From the NCBI GenBank assembly GCA_001970855.1, contig LSSN01003533.1:1-28824 (forward strand): 28,824 nucleotides of DNA. The letters are read 5' to 3'. Positions 24,575-28,824 of the stretch are shown piece after piece (within the stretch, counting starts at the first letter, position 1; every line of letters begins with the position of its first letter). A program made the position numbers and the translations under genes. The notes under the pieces were generated by a model. That model was given only the letters and a program-made list of their open reading frames with translations. It made no database searches and was not told where the DNA came from. This stretch comes from Smittium culicis (lineage: Eukaryota; Kickxellomycota; Harpellomycetes; Harpellales; Legeriomycetaceae).

Positions 24575-24909
24575 ATAAAAAGTAGTCTTATAAGATAAGT
24601 AAAGTTAAATATATGATTTTAGTTACTGAAAATATATCAACACGCACATTGGTCATTAAAAAATACAATTCCTTAAATACTAGCCTTGTATTTAAATAAA
24701 AAATGAAATGCAATCAATTTTATACTTTTATGTTTAACAATATTCGCTTTTTATCATTAAAAATATTGAAAAAATTGACCTAATTCCTTTAAAATAGCAT
24801 TCAAAATTTAAACGGAATCTCAAGGCAACAAATACTCGATTTTTTCCCGCTTAATACTATGAATAAAAGTATTGCGATTTATTGGCGCACCGACACTCCA
24901 TTATAGTAA

Positions 24910-25025
24910 AAATAAGACAGTATATAAATTTTTTATATGCTAATCAGAAAATAAGACTGATTACAAAATTTGTAAATGTTAATCAGAAAATATATCTAAA
25001 TAAATTTTGTAAATATCGATTAGAC
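24910..25025. repeat. 39-bp tandem repeat inside right arm
   Basis: Mirror copy of the array in the left arm. TAATCAGAAAAT occurs twice about 39 bases apart, with A/T palindromes between, and is nearly identical to its partner. This shows that the array predates the duplication. Confidence 0.5.
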
Positions 25026-25383
25026 TAGCAACCTAATATCATCAGTAAGCCGATTGGGTCATAATAATAGGCCATAAAGATGCACTAATCCATCTCCAAT
25101 TCTACCATAGGTATTTCTACTCTAGATTCAAATAATGTTTAAACAGGAAGACTAGTGCGTATTTTGGATAAAACGCAGCTATAAAGAGATCACGTCTACT
25201 GCATACATTTCTATATACCAGAATAGCAGTGTATTTGCCAGCAAAATTTCATTGAAGCTATAAGAATAGTGGAATGGCAATAAAACAACCATATTCCAAT
25301 GAAACAATGGAATTTATATAAAAAGATACAATTACTGAATAATAGTAACACAGAGAAATCACAATTAAAAAAATGCTTCTAAA

Positions 25384-25482
25384 ATGCGGAGAAATCAATC
25401 TAAGCTAATAATCTTGATATTTATTCTGCTTTGGATAAATGCTGGATTTAAAAACAATTGGGATATATACATAATAACATAA
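25384..25482 (+). other. Conserved 32-codon hydrophobic small ORF, right arm
   Basis: ATG at 25384, TAA at 25480-25482. It has the same signal-peptide-like layout as the left copy (MRRN start, hydrophobic core IILIFILLW, polar tail NNWDIYIIT). The frame upstream of this ATG is shifted relative to the left arm, which favours this start if the ORF is real. Near-identity of the arms means conservation here adds little proof of coding. Confidence 0.22.
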
Positions 25483-26020
25483 AATAGTAAAGTGGTATAA
25501 AAATAAAAGTATAATATAATATGATAAAATTAAAAAATATTAGTAAATCGGTATGTAAAATAGACCTAAGAGACTCCACCTTATTGGAGGAAATAGAATA
25601 TAGGCTGTATTAAATTTCAATTGCAATTGTAATTGTAATTTCAATTAAAATTATTATATTTGACTTTAAAGAATGGCAATGAATTGAATATAAAGTATAT
25701 CTCTTTTCGAGTAAAAAGGTGCTATAGCGGCACAGAATTACACACCATTGAATTTATCCACCCCCACGCACATACTTAAGCAGAATTAAATAAAAAAATG
25801 CTTTCGACTCAGATATAGCCAACAATACCCAAGCTTTGATTTATTTTATCCATTAAAGAATTCAGCCGTATTCAGGAATGATAGTGTTGCGAATCTAGCG
25901 AACCCGTGGCCACGATCTCAAATACGCGTTCAGGACAAAGATAAATCTAAGAAATAATATGTGCGTGTGTATGAAATTTCAAGAGAGGTTAGAAAGTGAG
26001 TAATCGCGTTTTCCATTAGA

Positions 26021-26028
26021 TATAAAAG
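26021..26028 (+). promoter_or_regulatory. TATA-like box upstream of right arm gene
   Basis: TATAAAAG lies 284 bases before the ATG at 26305 and matches the left arm (TATAAAAA). The ATG at 26031 opens a 17-codon frame that is the same length in both arms (one change, R/H), but it lies only about 10 bases past the box and is probably upstream of the transcript start. Confidence 0.35.
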
Positions 26029-26304
26029 GGATGGCTTATCGCAGATGTGGCTTTCACAGTTTTATTCTTCAACCAAGAAATTGAATATCTATATCTTTTG
26101 GAGTATTTTGTAATTATACAACATAAATTTTATAAAGAGTCGCTCATAATCCTTCCTTCAAGTCTTTACAGCGCTAAACTATCTGATATACTTATATACT
26201 AACATTATTTGTGATATTATAATTGGACTTTTACTTGTTGTTGTACACATTTTAAACAAGCCCCTATTTATTCCCATTTCGGTATTTTATAGATATTATT
26301 TATT

Positions 26305-27162
26305 ATGTTTCTAAAAATATACACATTTATGGACTTTTTCAAGAGCTTCAAAAAGCGCACTGGCAGCAATAACAGTGATGGTGCAGGCCTCGGAATTAGG
26401 ATTCCTAAAGCCGGTAGCAAGAAGGTTACGTTTGGTTATATTAAAGAAAAACTGTCTATGTTTTCCATGAAATCCAGAGCATGTGGCGATACTTTTCAGC
26501 ATACACCCAGCTTAAGGACCGAAAGTATTCCATTTTTCTACCAAAAAGAGTATGTTGAGACGGATGTCCATCGAGATTTTTTGGGCTATAAAACGGGTAG
26601 CGTTTGTGAGAGCACGAGCGAATCAATCGGAACTCTGTCCTCGGGCGCGTTTATAGCTGATAGAGCCACTTCTACTGTCGAGGCAAGCGACGAGGACAGC
26701 TCAGAAACTTTGTGGATTCATAATGTAGAGGGATTAAATTTGGGTGGCAAAAATCACATTCCTGAGATCCAATTGATAAACAATGTGTATTCTGGCTGCG
26801 AATGCGTTTCTGGGAGTTTCTCAATTGATTTAGCCATAGACACTGATCCTATATGTCTCCATTTTATCATATCGGCTGACGTGTTGGGTAAGAATTTTTG
26901 CACAATATAATGTTCTATTTTTTTATTAGGTATTTGAAGATTTATAGTAATCGTTTGATATGATGTTTAATTAGAAAACCCTGGGTCTTGCAAAAAGTGC
27001 GAGATAGAAAATAAGTTTAGAGCGCTGGAGCGAGAGTATGCTATAAAATCGAGGCAGGTTCTGGAATTTGCGAGTTTTATAAATCGAAAAGACGCTTCGT
27101 ATGAAGACGGAGTTCGGGTTTTTGGGAGCGGATACAGATTTATAAATTCGCTGTTTGAGTGA
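26305..27162 (+). CDS. Two-exon gene of unknown family, right-arm copy
   Basis: Partner of the left-arm gene, predicted 256 residues, function unknown. Exon 1 is 26305-26887, the intron 26888-26974 (GTAAGA to TTAATTAG, 87 bases) and exon 2 is 26975-27162 ending in TGA. Relative to the left copy I count about 12 base changes in exon 1 (seven residue changes: S/N, T/A, R/G, I/K, F/S, T/A, N/I; four silent), one in exon 2 (E/G) and none in the intron. Features are a basic N-terminus (SFKKR), the segment KKVTFGYIKEKLSMFSMK, an acidic Ser/Glu-rich middle, CECVSGS, then CKKC and a charged helix ending in INSLFE. Exon 2 is clearly GC-richer than its flanks, supporting coding. Several changes alter charge, so this copy may be under relaxed constraint, though nothing is broken. 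The ATG at 26329 (MDFF) is an alternative start. Confidence 0.68.
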
Positions 27163-27715
27163 GAGATATTCTGCATCTCTGCAGCATCCAATATCTGTAT
27201 GAGTTTACTGGGAGCGAGGGTGGAATGGGGGGTGGGGCTTTTGGCTGGTTGTTCAATTTTTTTATAAATTCTGAAGTCGATGCATAAATACGTGTTTTTC
27301 TATCTACACAAGCGATTTTTTTTCTCGCTCGATATTCATTGCCTAGATTATCGCTTCAACGTATTTCGCTGTGTAACAAAATGGAGTTTTTATTGAATTA
27401 TAACATTTTTGCTTTGTTTCTGATTAAATTTTCGTTTAGATTATTCGCTGAAATACGAATATATATACTTTTCCATTAATCGAAAAATTAGATTTTATCT
27501 ATACTTTCTAAATTTTTACTTTATCATTTATTTTTGTTTGTATAAGGATTTGAATTTCTGATTTATGTATTAAATCTGATCAGCTTTATATTGATTGTAT
27601 TAGCAATATTTATCTGTTTATCTTGGCGAAATGACAGATTTTTTCAACCAAGCTAATTTTTACTTTTTTGATTTTTAATGTTGACTATTGGAATTTCAAT
27701 ATATTTGGTATTGAA

Positions 27716-28824
27716 TCTTTATTTAGATAATTTATGGTATACATTTTCCATTGGTTCAACTTTATATAGGTGTTGATTTGATAGAGATGGAGACCTCGGG
27801 TCTGTTGATGTTTTTTTTTTTTTTTTTCAAATGCGAACTTATTTATAATTTTATTATTTTTGCATTGTAATTTTTTATCTAACCAGGTCCACCAATATGA
27901 CTAGAAAAAATATCCAAAGTTTTCTTGAATGATTTTATTCAATTTTTATTTAGATATTGTGAGTGTTGGTGATTTTATTATCTATATTAGCAATTTGAAC
28001 CTATGTTATATTATTCAAGAAATTGTAGTGTTTCACTATATCTTTTACAGGATATCATTATTGCTTCCATAGCAATATTTATAATGGGAAAATCTGCCGA
28101 ATTTTATATTCCGTTTCAAGAAATTGATTTATGTAAGAGAATTAACTATTTTTACCTTACTAGAATAATTGCTGAGTAACAGTAAGAAAATGTGCACGAT
28201 GTTGCTAGATTGTATACAAAAAGGAAAGTTTATATTGATCCAGCTTAAAATTTAAAGGTACATATAATAATTATTAAATTATACTTTTTTTTTTACTGAT
28301 TCAACACGTTAATAATATTAACTAATAGTGTTCAATTATACTTTTTTATCACAGCTTTTGCCAAAAATAAAGCTGGAAATAAACTAGAAGGGAAAAATTA
28401 AATATTAACTCTCAATCTTTACTTTTAACTTTACTTACTCTACTTTTATTATATACTTACAATATTTTATTCATAAATAAAAAAAATAAATTGAAAAAGA
28501 AAAAAAGTAAATATTAGACTCTTAATTTTTCTTGAAATGATGTAGTTGTTTTACTGACCAGCCATCCTTAGTTTTAATGACACTTAGCCTATGATCTTAC
28601 TGCTCATGTTGATATTTTCGAGTTATTGGTTCTGGCTAAATCAGCTATATGGGTAATTCTTTATGAAGAGGTCATTTTATAGTGTAAAGAGTTTCAGTGT
28701 ATAAAATCGCATAAAAAATAATCAGCCAATGAGTTGAATAATTTACTTTTTTAGCAAATAAAAATTTTATATTGAAACGAAGAAATAGAAAAATCAAAAT
28801 GCCTTTCTTGCTCCGCCAATAATA
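27716..28824. other. AT-rich right flank
   Basis: The start includes the T17 tract at 27811-27827. The rest is mostly A/T-rich with no recognised RNA gene or repeat. One stretch at 28003-28179 is exon-like and listed separately. The final 250 bases are slightly GC-richer, but no frame stands out. Confidence 0.5.
28003..28179 (+). other. Weak candidate exon or short ORF
   Basis: A 58-codon frame runs from ATG to TAA. Inside it, a pyrimidine-rich acceptor (CTTTTACAG ending at 28049) and a GTAAGA donor at about 28132 bracket an in-frame segment encoding MGKSAEFYIPFQEIDL after a hydrophobic IIIASIAIFI stretch. The composition is less Lys/Asn-biased than chance frames here. It could be an internal exon of a gene continuing past the window, a short ORF or chance. 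No family recognised. Confidence 0.2.

Larger units (their letters stand above)
24575..27715. repeat. Right arm of the ~3.1 kb inverted repeat
   Basis: Reverse-complement partner of 8301-11440, separated from it by about 13.1 kb containing the TFIIIC gene. The inner edge lies near 24575-24611, where matches become patchy; the outer edge lies near 27715. It contains, in order, the 39-bp tandem units, the upstream region with CAATTG units, a TATA-like box, the two-exon arm gene and a conserved GC-rich 3' tail (27163-27260). Beyond the edge, a T17 tract at 27811-27827 lies exactly opposite the A9 tract of the left side (positions sum to about 36015), suggesting that an older, poorly conserved part of the duplication continues outward. 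Confidence 0.93.

Noticed and set aside
1..28824. tRNA genes or CRISPR arrays
   Set aside because: No GGTTCGAATCC-like B box with a matching cloverleaf and no regularly spaced direct repeats with unique spacers were seen. The 40-bp array has no spacers.

Overview
The window looks like nuclear DNA of an early-diverging fungus. Evidence: very AT-rich intergenic DNA with long A/T tracts, GT-AG introns of 87-172 bases, one very long gene for the B-box-binding (largest) subunit of RNA polymerase III factor TFIIIC, and a decayed retroelement whose protein resembles a family I remember from Harpellales (Smittium-like insect-gut fungi). The lineage is inferred from memory, not searched. No tRNA, rRNA or CRISPR was recognised.

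Layout: (1) About 100-2700 is a heavily mutated DIRS-like (tyrosine-recombinase class) retroelement. A gag-like part and a reverse transcriptase/RNase H part lie in one reading frame over about 2.4 kb, broken by many stops. (2) 2.7-8.3 kb is AT-rich DNA in which I see no gene. (3) 8301-11440 is the left arm of a large inverted repeat. (4) 11441-13037 is spacer with a 40-bp tandem repeat just upstream of the central gene. (5) 13038-22441 is the TFC3-like gene: four exons, three introns, about 2,985 predicted residues. (6) 22442-24574 is spacer with a GC-richer island at 22829-23160 that may be a decayed LINE fragment. (7) 24575-27715 is the right arm. (8) 27716-28824 is AT-rich, with one weak exon-like stretch.

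Each arm carries the same two-exon gene (predicted 256 residues, no family recognised). The left copy is on the minus strand and the right on the plus strand, so both read outward, away from the TFIIIC gene. Both copies are intact, including start, splice sites and stop. By my reading they differ at about 13 positions in about 770 coding bases and at none in the 87-base intron, while the inner and outer ends of the arms are clearly more diverged. An essential Pol III factor gene therefore sits on a 13 kb segment between 3.1 kb inverted repeats. This geometry would permit inversion by recombination and sequence exchange between the arms. The TFIIIC call rests on strong family resemblance. The repeat arms are directly visible. 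The function of the arm gene is unknown.
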